The notes below the pieces were generated by a model that had not been told where the DNA came from, searched no databases, and was given only the letters and a program-made list of their open reading frames with translations. Shown here one piece after another: positions 30,015 through 38,484 of a DNA stretch of 64,000 nt. Every line of letters starts with the position of its first letter. Positions within the stretch are counted from its first letter, which is position 1. Source of the DNA: Arthrobacter sp. FW306-07-I (GTDB lineage Bacteria > Actinomycetota > Actinomycetes > Actinomycetales > Micrococcaceae); contig NZ_CP084550.1 of assembly GCF_021800405.1 (NCBI RefSeq), forward strand, positions 3,534,001 to 3,598,000, written 5' to 3'. Made by a program: the position numbers and the translations under genes.

Positions 30015-32047
30015 CGGAGGAAGGCTGCGGCCACTCCGGCGTCCACGGGAATGTGCAGGCCGGTGGTGTGGGACAGTTCGTTGCTGGTCAGGACGGCGGC
30101 GGCGTTGGCCACGTGCTCCGGCAGGACTTCGCGCTTGAGCAGGGTGCGCTGGGCGTAGTACTCACCCAGTTTCTCCTCGTCGACGCCGTAGACCGCGGCG
30201 CGCTTGGCGCCCCAGCCGCCGGCGAAGATCCCGGAGCCGCGGACCACGCCGTCGGGGTTGATGCCGTTGACGCGGATGCCGTGTTCGCCCAGTTCGGCCG
30301 CGAGCAGCCTGACCTGGTGGGCCTGGTCTGCCTTGGTGGCGGAGTAGGCGATGTTGTTGGGGCCGGCGAATACGGAGTTCTTGGAGGAGATGTAGATGAT
30401 GTCCCCGCCCATGCCCTGGGCAATCATGACCTTCGCGGCGGCCTTGGCCACCAGGAACGAACCCTTGGCCATGACGTTGTGCTGCAGGTCCCAGTCCTTT
30501 TCGGTGGTTTCCAGCAGCGGCTTGGAGATGGACAGGCCGGCGTTGTTGACCACCAGGTCCACCCCGCCGAATGCCAGCACGGCGGCGTCGATCGCCGCCG
30601 CGACCTGGGCTTCGTCCGTCACGTCAGCCTGGACGCCAATGGCAACATCGGAGCCGCCGAGTTCCTCGGCGACCTTCTGCGCGTTCTCCAGGTTCAGGTC
30701 CGCGATGACCACGCAGGCGCCTTCGGCGGCGAGGCGGGTGGCGATGGCCTTGCCAATGCCGGACGCGGCACCGGTCACCAGCGCGATGCGGGTGGCGTGC
30801 GACTTGGGCTTGGGCATCCGCGCCAGCTTGGCTTCCTCCAGCGCCCAGTACTCGATGCGGAACTTCTCGGATTCCTCGATCGGGGCGTAGGTGGAGATCG
30901 CCTCGGCACCGCGCATCACGTTGATCGCGTTGATGTAGAACTCGCCGGCAACCCGGGCGGTCTGCTTGTTCGCGCCGAAGGAGAACAGGCCCACGCCCGG
31001 GACCAGCACGATGGCCGGGTCCGCTCCGCGCAGGGCAGGGCTGTTTCCGTCCGCATGGCGGTCGTAGTAGGCCTGGTAGTCCTCGCGGTAGTCCGCGTGC
31101 AGTTCGTGCAGCCGGGCGATCGACTCCTCAAGGGAGGCGTCCGCCGGCAGGTCCAGGATGAGCGGCTTGACCTTGGTGCGCAGGAAGTGGTCCGGGCAGG
31201 AGGTGCCCAGCGCTCCGAGCCGTGGGTGCTCCGCGGCTTCCAGGAAGTCAAGGACGACGGCGTCATCGCTGAAGTGCCCCAGCTGCGGTTTGTCGGTGGA
31301 GGCCAGGCCGCGGATCACCGGTGCCAGGGCTGCCGCCTTGGCTCGGCGCTCGGCCTCCGGCAGTGCACCGTACCCGGGCAGCTTGGGCCCGAAGGGTTCG
31401 GCCTTGCCGTTGTCCCTGATGTACTTTTCGGCCTGCTCGATGATCCACAGCGAGTTCTGCTCCGCTTCCTCGCTGGTGGCACCCCAGGCGGTGATGCCAT
31501 GGCCGCCCAGGATGGTGCCGATGGCCTGCGGGTTGGCGTCCTTGATCGCGGCGATGTCCAGGCCCAGCTGGAAGCCGGGGCGGCGCCAGGGCACCCACAC
31601 CACCTTGTTGCCGAAGATCTTGGTGGTCAGGGCCTCGCCGTCCGCCGCCGTCGCAATGGCGATGCCCGAGTCCGGGTGCAGGTGGTCCACATGTGCGGCA
31701 TCAACCAGGCCGTGCATGGCGGTATCGATCGAGGGGGCGGCGCCACCCTTGCCGTGCAGGCAGTAATCGAACGCTGCCACCATCTCATCCTCGCGCTCCA
31801 CGCCCGGGTAAACGCCCTTCAAAGCGTTCAACCGGTCAAGGCGCAGCACCGCCAGGTTCTGCTCCTTCAGGGTGCCCAGGTCTCCGCCCGAGCCCTTGAC
31901 CCACAGCAGCTGGACATCCTCGCCCGTCACCGGGTCCTTTTCGGTGCCCTTGGCCGAGGTGTTACCGCCGGCGAAGTTGGTGTTCCGCTTGTCCGCGCCC
32001 AGGCGGTTGGAACGGGAAATCAGGTCTTCAACAGTCTTGTTCGTCAT
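30011..32047 (-). CDS. rhaE: Bifunctional rhamnulose-1-phosphate aldolase / lactaldehyde dehydrogenase
   Basis: A 678-residue fusion. Residues 1-400 form a class II aldolase (RhaD-like, zinc) domain beginning VEDLISRSNRLGADKR and NFAGGNTSAKG, with GHGITAWG and the DAAHVDHLHPDSG histidine cluster. Residues 425-678 are a short-chain dehydrogenase with ALVTGAASGIGKAIATRLA (NAD binding) and a YSATKAD active site. Together they split L-rhamnulose 1-phosphate to dihydroxyacetone phosphate and lactaldehyde, then oxidise lactaldehyde. The ATG at 32047 follows GAGGAAG; a longer upstream frame was rejected. It starts 7 bp after rhaI. Such fusions are common in actinobacteria; the symbol follows that usage. 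Confidence 0.93.
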   Translation of the reverse strand: MTNKTVEDLISRSNRLGADKRNTNFAGGNTSAKGTEKDPVTGEDVQLLWVKGSGGDLGTLKEQNLAVLRLDRLNALKGVYPGVEREDEMVAAFDYCLHGKGGAAPSIDTAMHGLVDAAHVDHLHPDSGIAIATAADGEALTTKIFGNKVVWVPWRRPGFQLGLDIAAIKDANPQAIGTILGGHGITAWGATSEEAEQNSLWIIEQAEKYIRDNGKAEPFGPKLPGYGALPEAERRAKAAALAPVIRGLASTDKPQLGHFSDDAVVLDFLEAAEHPRLGALGTSCPDHFLRTKVKPLILDLPADASLEESIARLHELHADYREDYQAYYDRHADGNSPALRGADPAIVLVPGVGLFSFGANKQTARVAGEFYINAINVMRGAEAISTYAPIEESEKFRIEYWALEEAKLARMPKPKSHATRIALVTGAASGIGKAIATRLAAEGACVVIADLNLENAQKVAEELGGSDVAIGVQADVTDEAQVAAAIDAAVLAFGGVDLVVNNAGLSISKPLLETTEKDWDLQHNVMAKGSFLVAKAAAKVMIAQGMGGDIIYISSKNSVFAGPNNIAYSATKADQAHQVRLLAAELGEHGIRVNGINPDGVVRGSGIFAGGWGAKRAAVYGVDEEKLGEYYAQRTLLKREVLPEHVANAAAVLTSNELSHTTGLHIPVDAGVAAAFLR

Positions 32048-32054
32048 AACTTCC

Positions 32055-33221
32055 TCAGGCGCCCCATCCGGCTTGCTGGCCGCCCACGCGGTCCTCGTTG
32101 ATCTGTTTCTGGTAGCCGCTGGCCTTGAACGCGGCCATCGGGTCCGCGGGCAGCCCGCGGGATTCACGCCACTCGGCCAGGATGGGCCGGACGTCGGTGT
32201 AGAAGGCGTCATTGAAGATGCCGTTGGCGGCCAGGACATCACCGGCGCGCTGGGCTTCGTTCAGGGCTGCGGTGTCCACCAGCAGGGCGCGCAGCGTCAT
32301 TTCCTGGACGTTGAGCACCGAGCGGATCTGGCCCGGGATCTTCTCTTCAAGGTTGTGGCACTGGTCAAGCATCAGGGCCACGCCGGAGTCCTTGCCGTAC
32401 CCGCCGCCGCGGATTACCTCATGCATGATCCGGAACAGCTGGAACGGATCCGCTGCACCCACAATGAGGTCGTCGTCGGCGTAGAAGCGGGAGTTGAAGT
32501 CGAAGGAGCCCAGCTTGCCCAGGCGCAGCAGCTGCATCACGATGAACTCGATGTTCGTGCCCGGGGCATGGTGGCCGGTGTCCAGGCAGACGAACGCCTT
32601 CTCGCCCAGCGCCAGGGTCTGGGCATAGGAGCTGCCCCAGTCCGGAACATCGGTGTGGTAGAACGCCGGTTCGAAGAACTTGTACTCCAGCACCAGGCGC
32701 TGCTCATCGCCCAGGGCGGCGTAAATCTCCTGCAGGGATTCGGCGAGCCGGTCCTGCCGGCCGCGCATGTCGTCCTGGCCCGGGTAGTTGGTGCCGTCCG
32801 CCAGCCAGATCTTCAGGTCCTTCGAGCCCGTGGCATGCATGATGTCGATGCAATCCAGGTGATGGTCGATCGCGCGGCGGCGGACGGACTCGTTGGAGGA
32901 TGTCAGCGAGCCGAACTTGTACTCGTCGTCCTGGAAGGTGTTGGAGTTGATGGTGCCAAGGCCCACGCCCAGGCCGGCGGCGTATTCCTTCAGGGCCGCA
33001 TAATCATCCACCTTGTCCCACGGGATGTGCAGGGCCACGGTGGGCGCCAGTCCGGTCAGCTCGTGGACCTTGGCGGCGTCCGCCAGCTTCTCCTGGACGG
33101 TCCGGGGGGTGCCGCGCGTGCCGAACACCCTGAACCGCGTTCCCGAATTTCCATAGGCCCACGAAGGGACCTCGATTGCAAGCTCCTCGAGCCTGCCCAG
33201 CGCCGTTGCTACGTCGTTCAT
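32055..33221 (-). CDS. rhaI: L-rhamnose isomerase
   Basis: A 388-residue TIM-barrel isomerase of the RhaI type, which differs in sequence from E. coli RhaA and converts L-rhamnose to L-rhamnulose. Conserved parts are EVPSWAYGNSGTRF near the N-terminus, the metal-binding EYKFFEPAFYHTDVPDWG, DTGHHAPGTNIEFIV and SFDFNSRFYADDDLIVG. The ATG at 33221 was chosen because family similarity begins there; the frame extends 144 bp further upstream without conserved sequence. It lies 88 bp downstream of rhaM and 7 bp before the aldolase gene. Mn or Zn dependence is expected from the family. Confidence 0.94.
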   Translation of the reverse strand: MNDVATALGRLEELAIEVPSWAYGNSGTRFRVFGTRGTPRTVQEKLADAAKVHELTGLAPTVALHIPWDKVDDYAALKEYAAGLGVGLGTINSNTFQDDEYKFGSLTSSNESVRRRAIDHHLDCIDIMHATGSKDLKIWLADGTNYPGQDDMRGRQDRLAESLQEIYAALGDEQRLVLEYKFFEPAFYHTDVPDWGSSYAQTLALGEKAFVCLDTGHHAPGTNIEFIVMQLLRLGKLGSFDFNSRFYADDDLIVGAADPFQLFRIMHEVIRGGGYGKDSGVALMLDQCHNLEEKIPGQIRSVLNVQEMTLRALLVDTAALNEAQRAGDVLAANGIFNDAFYTDVRPILAEWRESRGLPADPMAAFKASGYQKQINEDRVGGQQAGWGA

Positions 33222-33309
33222 GATGGTTCTTTCCGGTGTTTGAGCGTCATTCTGATGCGTTGTGGTTGATGCCCCGCTGCTGGAGCCCTGCTGGTTTTTT
33301 GTGCCCCGG

Positions 33310-33654
33310 TCAGCCCGCGGAGGGTTGGGACGCCAACTGGCTGTCAAGGTTGAAGACTTCCTCAAGGACCTGGAACCCTTCGTCGGGCGCCTGGCCGGAA
33401 TCTTCGAAAAGCGTTGCCATTTCCGCCTGCCAGCGGGCGTTCACCTCCGTCAGGGCCATGCGGGCACGGACGGCGTCAAAGTCGTCGCACTCCACGTACC
33501 CCACCAGGAGGCCGTCTTCTCCGAGGAAGAGGGAATAGTTATGCCAGCCTGCCTCCTTGAGGGCGTGCAGCATCTCGGGCCAAACCGCTGCGTGCCGCCG
33601 GCGGTACTCATCCATCAACGCCGGTTGCACCGAGGAACGGAAGCACACCCTCAC
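33310..33654 (-). CDS. rhaM: L-rhamnose mutarotase
   Basis: A 114-residue protein of the RhaM/YiiL dimeric alpha-beta barrel family that interconverts the anomers of L-rhamnose. Visible signatures are VQPALMDEYRRRHAAVWPEML (with the catalytic His), HNYSLFLGEDGLLVGYVECDD and WQAEMATLFED. The length is typical (about 104-114). The GTG start has GAGGAG 5 nt upstream. It is the first gene of the rhamnose operon, directly downstream of the operator region that it shares with the divergent LacI gene. Confidence 0.93.
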   Translation of the reverse strand: MRVCFRSSVQPALMDEYRRRHAAVWPEMLHALKEAGWHNYSLFLGEDGLLVGYVECDDFDAVRARMALTEVNARWQAEMATLFEDSGQAPDEGFQVLEEVFNLDSQLASQPSAG

Positions 33655-33682
33655 TGGAACTCCTCTACAAACTTTTGGATTC

Positions 33683-33711
33683 TTTGAATCGTTTCATTGT
33701 TACGATTCAAA
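33683..33711. promoter_or_regulatory. LacI-type operator pair in the rhaM-lacI intergenic region
   Basis: Perfect 10-bp arms TTTGAATCGT (33683-33692) and ACGATTCAAA (33702-33711) with a 9-nt spacer. The sequence also reads as two adjacent LacI-family sites, TGAATCGTTTCA (33685-33696) and TGTTACGATTCA (33698-33709). It lies 29 bp before rhaM and 96 bp before the repressor gene, suited to control both directions. Confidence 0.8.
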
Positions 33712-33806
33712 GTACTCTTGGATTTAAGCAGGTGTCAAGCAATGGCAAGAACTTTTGATTTCCCGCGCGGAACCAGCTGCCGCGGGCATATCAGCACGGA
33801 GAATCG

Positions 33807-34844
33807 ATGAACCGCACAGCCAGCATCAAGGACGTCGCCACCCACGCGGGCGTGGCCGTAGGCACGGTCTCCAACGTCCTGAACTATCCGGACCGGGTGT
33901 CGGATCGGACCAAGGAGCGGGTGCTGCGCGCCATCGACGACCTCGGCTTTGTCCGCAACGATGCCGCCCGGCAGCTCCGCGTGGGGCACAGCCGCACCAT
34001 CGGACTCATTGTCCTGGACGTGGGCAACCCCTTCTTCACCTCCGTGGTCCGTGCGGCGGAGGACGCCGCCGCGCTGCAGGGAAGTGCAGTCCTGCTCGGC
34101 GACAGCGGCCACAATGCAGGGCGTGAGGCGAACTACATCGACCTCTTCCAGGAGCAGCGCGTGCAGGGCCTGCTGATCTCACCCGTTGGCGATGTCACGG
34201 ACAGGCTGGACCTCCTCCGCGAACGCGGAGTGCCCACGGTGCTGGTGGACCGGCTGGCTGACGAATCCAAGTTCAGTTCGGTTGCCGTGGACGACGACGC
34301 CGGCGGATACCTTGCCGCCCGGCACCTGCTGGACACCGGCCGCCGTCGACTCGCCTTTGTTGGCGGTCCCACTTCCATACGGCAGGTGGCAGACCGCCTC
34401 CAGGGGGCCCAGCGGGCCGTAAAGGAGGAGCCGGACGCAATGCTGGAGGTTTTGGAAGCCGAGGGACAGACCGTCCTGGCCGGACGCAGCGTGGGCGACA
34501 CGTTGGTGGAGCGGGGCAGGGCCGAGTTGCCGGAGGGCATTTTCTGCGCCAACGACCTCCTGGCCCTGGGCGTCATGCAGTCACTCACCATGACCCACAC
34601 GTTCCGCATCCCCGAAGACGTGGCCCTGATCGGTTATGACGACATCGATTTTTCAGTCTCGGCCGTGGTTCCGCTTTCCTCCATCCGCCAGCCGACGGAA
34701 CTACTGGGCCGGACGGCCATCGAGTTGCTGTCCGAGGAAGTGGAGTCGCAGAATCCCGTCCACCGGTCCGTGGTGTTCACCCCAGAACTGGTGGTCCGGC
34801 AGAGCACTGCCGCACGCGGCACAAGCGGGCCCAGCGCCGGCTGA
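33807..34844 (+). CDS. LacI-family transcriptional regulator, probable rhamnose repressor
   Basis: A 345-residue LacI/GalR repressor. The N-terminal helix-turn-helix is ASIKDVATHAGVAVGTVSNV, followed by the hinge helix NDAARQLRVG and a periplasmic-binding-protein-like sugar domain (IGLIVLDVGNPFFTSVVRAA, then ALIGYDDIDFSVSAVVPLSS). The ATG has GGAG 5 nt upstream. It is divergent from rhaM across 152 bp that hold a clear palindrome, so it most likely represses the rhamnose operon and itself, and is released by rhamnose or a derivative. Similar TGAAnCGnTTCA sites at 41044, 41903 and 51835 may extend its regulon. Confidence 0.9.
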   Translation: MNRTASIKDVATHAGVAVGTVSNVLNYPDRVSDRTKERVLRAIDDLGFVRNDAARQLRVGHSRTIGLIVLDVGNPFFTSVVRAAEDAAALQGSAVLLGDSGHNAGREANYIDLFQEQRVQGLLISPVGDVTDRLDLLRERGVPTVLVDRLADESKFSSVAVDDDAGGYLAARHLLDTGRRRLAFVGGPTSIRQVADRLQGAQRAVKEEPDAMLEVLEAEGQTVLAGRSVGDTLVERGRAELPEGIFCANDLLALGVMQSLTMTHTFRIPEDVALIGYDDIDFSVSAVVPLSSIRQPTELLGRTAIELLSEEVESQNPVHRSVVFTPELVVRQSTAARGTSGPSAG

Positions 34845-34886
34845 CACAGAACTCGCCGGCCCAGCGGCGACGGACACCGGGAAAGG

Positions 34887-35264
34887 CTACTTGCCGGACT
34901 GCTGCAGCCACTTCATCGAGTCGCTCCGGGAAGTGAAGAAGCGCGTGGGGCACGGCGGGACGTGGACGCCCAAGAAGAAATTCGCGATGATCCGGTCCAC
35001 AGGGCTTGCCCCCAGCAGGGCGATGCGGTTGGCCGCGCAGGGGATGGAGAAGACGGAGCGTGCCTGGATGCTGACATTCTCGGTGGTGGCCATGTCCACC
35101 AGCATGGGATAGGTTCCTTCGCCGGCTATGCGGTTCACCGCGGCCATGGCCGCGGTCGCATCCTCAACTTCTATCCGGACGCTGGGCTCCCAGATGAGGT
35201 GGATGATGCCGTCGGCGCGCAACTCCACAGTGCCCTTGCCGCCGTCGACCATTACGGGTTCCAT
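34887..35264 (-). CDS. STAS/SpoIIAA-like small protein of unknown function
   Basis: A 125-residue protein without membrane segments or signal. It starts with a beta-rich half (GTVELRADGIIHLIWEPSVR) and continues AAVNRIAGEGTYPMLVDMAT and IALLGASPVDRIIANFFLGV, a strand-helix pattern resembling the STAS/SpoIIAA-like proteins common in Arthrobacter. There is no obvious phosphorylatable serine in the usual position, and no anti-sigma factor lies nearby. A GGCGGGAT site precedes the ATG. It converges with the lacI gene (43 bp between stops). Function unknown; the fold assignment is tentative. Confidence 0.6.
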   Translation of the reverse strand: MEPVMVDGGKGTVELRADGIIHLIWEPSVRIEVEDATAAMAAVNRIAGEGTYPMLVDMATTENVSIQARSVFSIPCAANRIALLGASPVDRIIANFFLGVHVPPCPTRFFTSRSDSMKWLQQSGK

Positions 35265-35566
35265 ATCCCGCCTTCCTCCAGTGGGCAGTTACTGACTCCC
35301 CTATCTTGCCTTAGTGCAGGGAACCCGGAACACGGCGCCCATGCCCAACAGCCTGCAAGCGGCTTGACTAATCAGCATACTTACTAATAGGTTGGTCGAC
35401 GTGCCGTGGCCCGGATCACCATCCGGCAGCTGCGAGTCGCGGCCCGCGGGGGCTGCATCCGAAACAACTGCATTTGAAATAACCAGTTCCGCCGGGGTTC
35501 TCCATGGGGGCGGAGCCTCGGGGGGTTCATTGCGCCGCAACCCGGCGCTGAAAGGATCTACCGAAA
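35265..35566 (+). other. Intergenic region with candidate promoter and long 5' UTR
   Basis: This 302-bp gene-free stretch separates the STAS-like gene (minus) from the secreted-protein gene (plus). A -35-like TTGACT is at 35364-35369, followed within 15-17 nt by AT-rich TAATAG/ATAGGT; an ACTAAT repeat surrounds it. If used, it would give a 5' UTR of about 175 nt before the ATG at 35567. The AAAGGA ribosome-binding site lies 10-11 nt before that ATG. No small gene or RNA family is recognised. Confidence 0.35.
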
Positions 35567-36133
35567 ATGCGAACAAAGGTCTCAGCTTCAGTCACCGCCA
35601 TTGCCCTCTCCGGCGCCATGCTCTTTGGCATGGCAGGCCCGGCGACGGCAGCGGCTCCAGCGGCTCCTTCTGCCGCTTCCCAGTCATCACAGGTTGCCAA
35701 CGTAACGGGAACCATCAACCAGACCATTGACGGCGTTGGCACCTTCGTCGGCTCGTTCACGCCGTCCGGCTTCAACGCCCAGAACGGCCAGCTGACCGTC
35801 ACCGGCCTGGTGCAGGGTACCTTCACGGACCTTAACGGCGTGGCCACCCCTGTCACCCAGACGGTAACCACCACCGCTGCAGCCGCACCCTCCACCGCTG
35901 CTGCCCTCGCCAGCGGCGGCAGCTGCGACATCCTGAACCTGGTCCTCGGGCCGCTGCACCTGGATCTCCTGGGACTCAACGTGGACCTGAACCAGGTGGT
36001 CCTCGACATCACCTCCCAGACCGGAGCCGGCAACCTGGTGGGCAACCTCCTCTGCGCCGTCACCGGGCTCCTGGACGGCGGGACGGGCCTGAGCGGCCTG
36101 GCCAACCTGCTCAACCGCATCCTGGGCCTCTAG
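35567..36133 (+). CDS. Secreted protein of unknown function
   Basis: A 188-residue protein with a Sec signal peptide (MRTKVSASVTAIALSGAMLF, cleavage likely after GPATAAA near residue 30). The mature part starts Ala/Pro/Ser-rich, then has a beta-rich segment (NVTGTINQTIDGVGTFVGSF), an Ala/Thr linker, and a conserved-looking hydrophobic C-terminus: SCDILNLVLGPLHLDLLGLN, then NQVVLDITSQTGAGN and LVGNLLCAVTGLLDGG. The two cysteines in that block could form a disulfide. I recall similar C-terminal blocks in other actinobacterial secreted proteins, with no known function. A perfect terminator stem follows. Confidence 0.7.
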   Translation: MRTKVSASVTAIALSGAMLFGMAGPATAAAPAAPSAASQSSQVANVTGTINQTIDGVGTFVGSFTPSGFNAQNGQLTVTGLVQGTFTDLNGVATPVTQTVTTTAAAAPSTAAALASGGSCDILNLVLGPLHLDLLGLNVDLNQVVLDITSQTGAGNLVGNLLCAVTGLLDGGTGLSGLANLLNRILGL

Positions 36134-36160
36134 TTCCGGCAGGTCAAGAACCTGGAACGC

Positions 36161-36201
36161 CAGTAAAGCGGGCGGCCCCGAAAGGGCCGCCCGCTTTACT
36201 G
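36161..36201. terminator. Bidirectional terminator, 18-bp stem
   Basis: Perfect arms at 36161-36178 and 36184-36201 with a CGAAA loop. It serves the secreted-protein gene and overlaps the stop codon of the convergent DUF1961 gene (36196-36198), so that gene's last codons lie within the hairpin. Confidence 0.85.
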
Positions 36202-36894
36202 TCCCGTGCAGGTGCGTGCCGCCTGGAGCTTCTCCACCACCAGGTTTCGGTAGGCAGCCCGGAGCGGTGCCATCTGCCGGAAGCCGATCCGGCCCCCGCC
36301 AAGTACCTTGTCCGACGAATCACGCCATTCGAAGAGCGGCAGCGCGTTGATGGAAAACGCCACCAGCGGGCCGTCCTTGAGCACTTCCAGCCGATAGAAG
36401 TCCGTGGCGTCTTCCGCGGGAGGCAACGGGTCCGCACCTTGGGCCACCAGTTCGAACCCCGCGCTCTTGCGCAGGTTGCAGGTCCGGAACGCCCGCTCGG
36501 ACTGGTACTTGTGCCGGAAATAGGAGACGTGCAGGGCATCAATGTCGCCCGAATGGTACTGCGGGTAGTAGCCCGTCCTGGGTGCCAGGGACGGGCTGAA
36601 GAGGTCCAGCCCGCCGTGGCCCGCAGCGGCAAAGAACAGCATGGCAAGGCCTGGCTCATTAAGGGGCAAAAATTCCCAGCTGATGCGGATGCCGTCCGGA
36701 AATTCCTCCGGGCACCAGAACGTCCAGTGCGCATGGTCGTCGAAGTCCTGGTCATCCAGGCTGCCTGACAGCTCCAGCGCGCCCTCAAGGCTGCCTAAGC
36801 GTAGCGGCCCCTCCGCCACCCACCCGGCGACATCGTCCGGCCCGGCCAGCGGGTTGCGGTAAAGGATGCCTGTCTCCAGGCCCGCGCTGCCCAC
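36196..36894 (-). CDS. DUF1961 family protein
   Basis: A 232-residue protein of the DUF1961 family, seen beside carbohydrate-degradation genes. It looks like a concanavalin-type beta-sandwich: GSLDDQDFDDHAHWTFWCPE, then DGIRISWEFLPLNEPGLAML, GRIGFRQMAPLRAAYRNLVV. The HxYxSGD-like segment (YYPQYHSGDIDALHVSYF) is typical. No signal peptide is present, so it acts inside the cell on an imported oligosaccharide, perhaps as a lyase or hydrolase; the activity is not established. It abuts the acetylesterase gene (TAG directly followed by GTG), so both are translated from one transcript. Confidence 0.82.
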   Translation of the reverse strand: MGSAGLETGILYRNPLAGPDDVAGWVAEGPLRLGSLEGALELSGSLDDQDFDDHAHWTFWCPEEFPDGIRISWEFLPLNEPGLAMLFFAAAGHGGLDLFSPSLAPRTGYYPQYHSGDIDALHVSYFRHKYQSERAFRTCNLRKSAGFELVAQGADPLPPAEDATDFYRLEVLKDGPLVAFSINALPLFEWRDSSDKVLGGGRIGFRQMAPLRAAYRNLVVEKLQAARTCTGQ

Positions 36895-37587
36895 CTAGCC
36901 GCGTCCCGCCGTCGTACCTGCCAGCCGTTGCTTCGCGCCGTAGCCCAGGCCGCCAAGCTGCCGGGCCACCTCCCCCGCCACCAGCACGGCCCCGTGCTGG
37001 GAGAAATGCGTATTGTCGGCCAAGCCGTCCGGCCAGTGTGCGTGCCCACCCGGTGCGAAGTGGCAAAAGAGCTCCCGGGAGCCGTCCGGCCCCAGCCCAA
37101 GGTAAAGGCACCGCGTCCAGGCGTTCAGGTCCAGAACTGCGACGCCCAGCTCCAGGGCAAGCTCGCGGACCACCTCCGGATAGTCCTCCAGGCTTTCCTC
37201 CAGGACAGCGTCCGACGACGGCACGTCAAGGAAGTGCCGTCGCTCCACCGACGTGCAAAGCGCCGTAGCGGCGCCCACGGCATGCACCTCGGCCACCATG
37301 GTGCGCAGGTTGGCCGCATACCCGGTGCGGGCCGCGAGATGCTGCTTCTTCTGGTCGTTGTGGCCGAACTGGATGAGGACCAGGTCGCCCGGTCCTGCCG
37401 CGGCGAGCAGGTCCGCCCAGAGCCCCTCACTGCGGAAGGATTCGGTGCTGGCCCCGCCCTTGGCGAAGTTATGCACTGCTGCCCACGTGTAGGTGAGCGG
37501 GGCCAGGTGCGCGCCCCAGCCACTCATGGGGAACTCTTGCGTGGGACAGTTGGCGACGGTGGAGTCGCCGGCCAGCAGTATCTTCAT
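36895..37587 (-). CDS. Rhamnogalacturonan acetylesterase (SGNH/GDSL hydrolase)
   Basis: A 230-residue SGNH hydrolase resembling Bacillus RhgT/YesT-type rhamnogalacturonan acetylesterases (carbohydrate esterase 12). The nucleophile Ser9 is in ILLAGDSTVANCP, the oxyanion Asn in LIQFGHNDQKK, and the Asp/His pair in LADNTHFSQHGA near the C-terminus. It lacks a signal peptide, so it deacetylates imported pectin fragments. It lies 24 bp after the ABC permease gene and directly before DUF1961, which places it in the first importer operon. Substrate is inferred from family and neighbours. Confidence 0.88.
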   Translation of the reverse strand: MKILLAGDSTVANCPTQEFPMSGWGAHLAPLTYTWAAVHNFAKGGASTESFRSEGLWADLLAAAGPGDLVLIQFGHNDQKKQHLAARTGYAANLRTMVAEVHAVGAATALCTSVERRHFLDVPSSDAVLEESLEDYPEVVRELALELGVAVLDLNAWTRCLYLGLGPDGSRELFCHFAPGGHAHWPDGLADNTHFSQHGAVLVAGEVARQLGGLGYGAKQRLAGTTAGRG

Positions 37588-37611
37588 GGTGTCCTTTCCT
37601 CCAGGCGGGAG

Positions 37612-38484
37612 TCAGCCCTTGACGGAGCCGATCAACATGCCCTTGGCGAAGTGCTTCTGCAGGAACGGATAGAAAATGAGGATGGGCAGGGTGGCCACCA
37701 CGATCACGGCGAACTTGATGCCCTGTTCAGGCGGGATGTAGTTGGGGTCCACGTTGCCGGTGCCCAGCAGGTCGGAAGCGGCAGTGACCTGGCGCAGGTA
37801 CATCTGCAGGGTCCACTTGGAGTTGTCGCTCAGGTACAGCAGGGGCGACATGAAGTCGTTCCAGATGCCCACGGCATAGAACAGCGCAAACGTAGCCAGG
37901 ACCGGTTTGGACAGCGGCAGCAGGATCCGCCAGAGGATCCCGATTTCGGTAGCGCCGTCCATCTTGGCCGACTCCTCCAGTTCGGCGGGTAGTTCCTGGA
38001 AGAAGTTCTTGATGATGATCAGGCTGAACGGGTTGATGGCCGCCGGCAGGATCAGGGCCCAGTAGGAGTTGAGCAGGCCCAGGTCCTTGACCAGCAGGAA
38101 CGTGGGGATCATGCCGCCGGAGAACACCATGGCGAAAACCACCAGGGAAAGGATCACGTTCCTGCCCCGCAGGGTCTTCTTGGCCAGCGGGTAGGCCATG
38201 GTCACGGTGAAGGCCAGCTGGACCAGGGTGCCCACCGCCGTGACCAGGATGGTGGTCACCAGGGCGCGGACGAACGCCGGCGTGGCGAAGATGTACTCGT
38301 AGGAGCCCAAGGTGAACTGCTCAGGCCAGACGAAGAATGCCCGGCGGGTAATCTCGGCCTCAGTGGCGAATGACCCGGCGAAGACGTAAACGAACGGCAG
38401 CAGCGTGATGATGCCGACCAGGGACAGGAAAACGTAGTTGGCGGCGTCAAAGATCCGGCCGCCGCGGGTGTTGTGGATCTTCAT
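37612..38484 (-). CDS. Carbohydrate ABC transporter permease (YtcP/LplC-like)
   Basis: A 290-residue CUT1-family permease with six membrane helices. The binding-protein-dependent signature EAA loop is ELEESAKMDGATEIGILWRILLP near residue 195, the contact with the ATPase. The length and the ending HFAKGMLIGSVKG match the LplC/YtcP group that handles complex polysaccharide fragments. It overlaps the other permease gene by 1 nt. Together with the two genes upstream it makes an importer, probably for rhamnogalacturonan oligosaccharides given the esterase and DUF1961 genes downstream. Confidence 0.92.
   Translation of the reverse strand: MKIHNTRGGRIFDAANYVFLSLVGIITLLPFVYVFAGSFATEAEITRRAFFVWPEQFTLGSYEYIFATPAFVRALVTTILVTAVGTLVQLAFTVTMAYPLAKKTLRGRNVILSLVVFAMVFSGGMIPTFLLVKDLGLLNSYWALILPAAINPFSLIIIKNFFQELPAELEESAKMDGATEIGILWRILLPLSKPVLATFALFYAVGIWNDFMSPLLYLSDNSKWTLQMYLRQVTAASDLLGTGNVDPNYIPPEQGIKFAVIVVATLPILIFYPFLQKHFAKGMLIGSVKG

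Noticed and set aside
29684..32101. 805-codon plus-strand frame antisense to rhaB and rhaE
   Set aside because: Spans two genes and their junction on the opposite strand; no domain seen; shadow frame.
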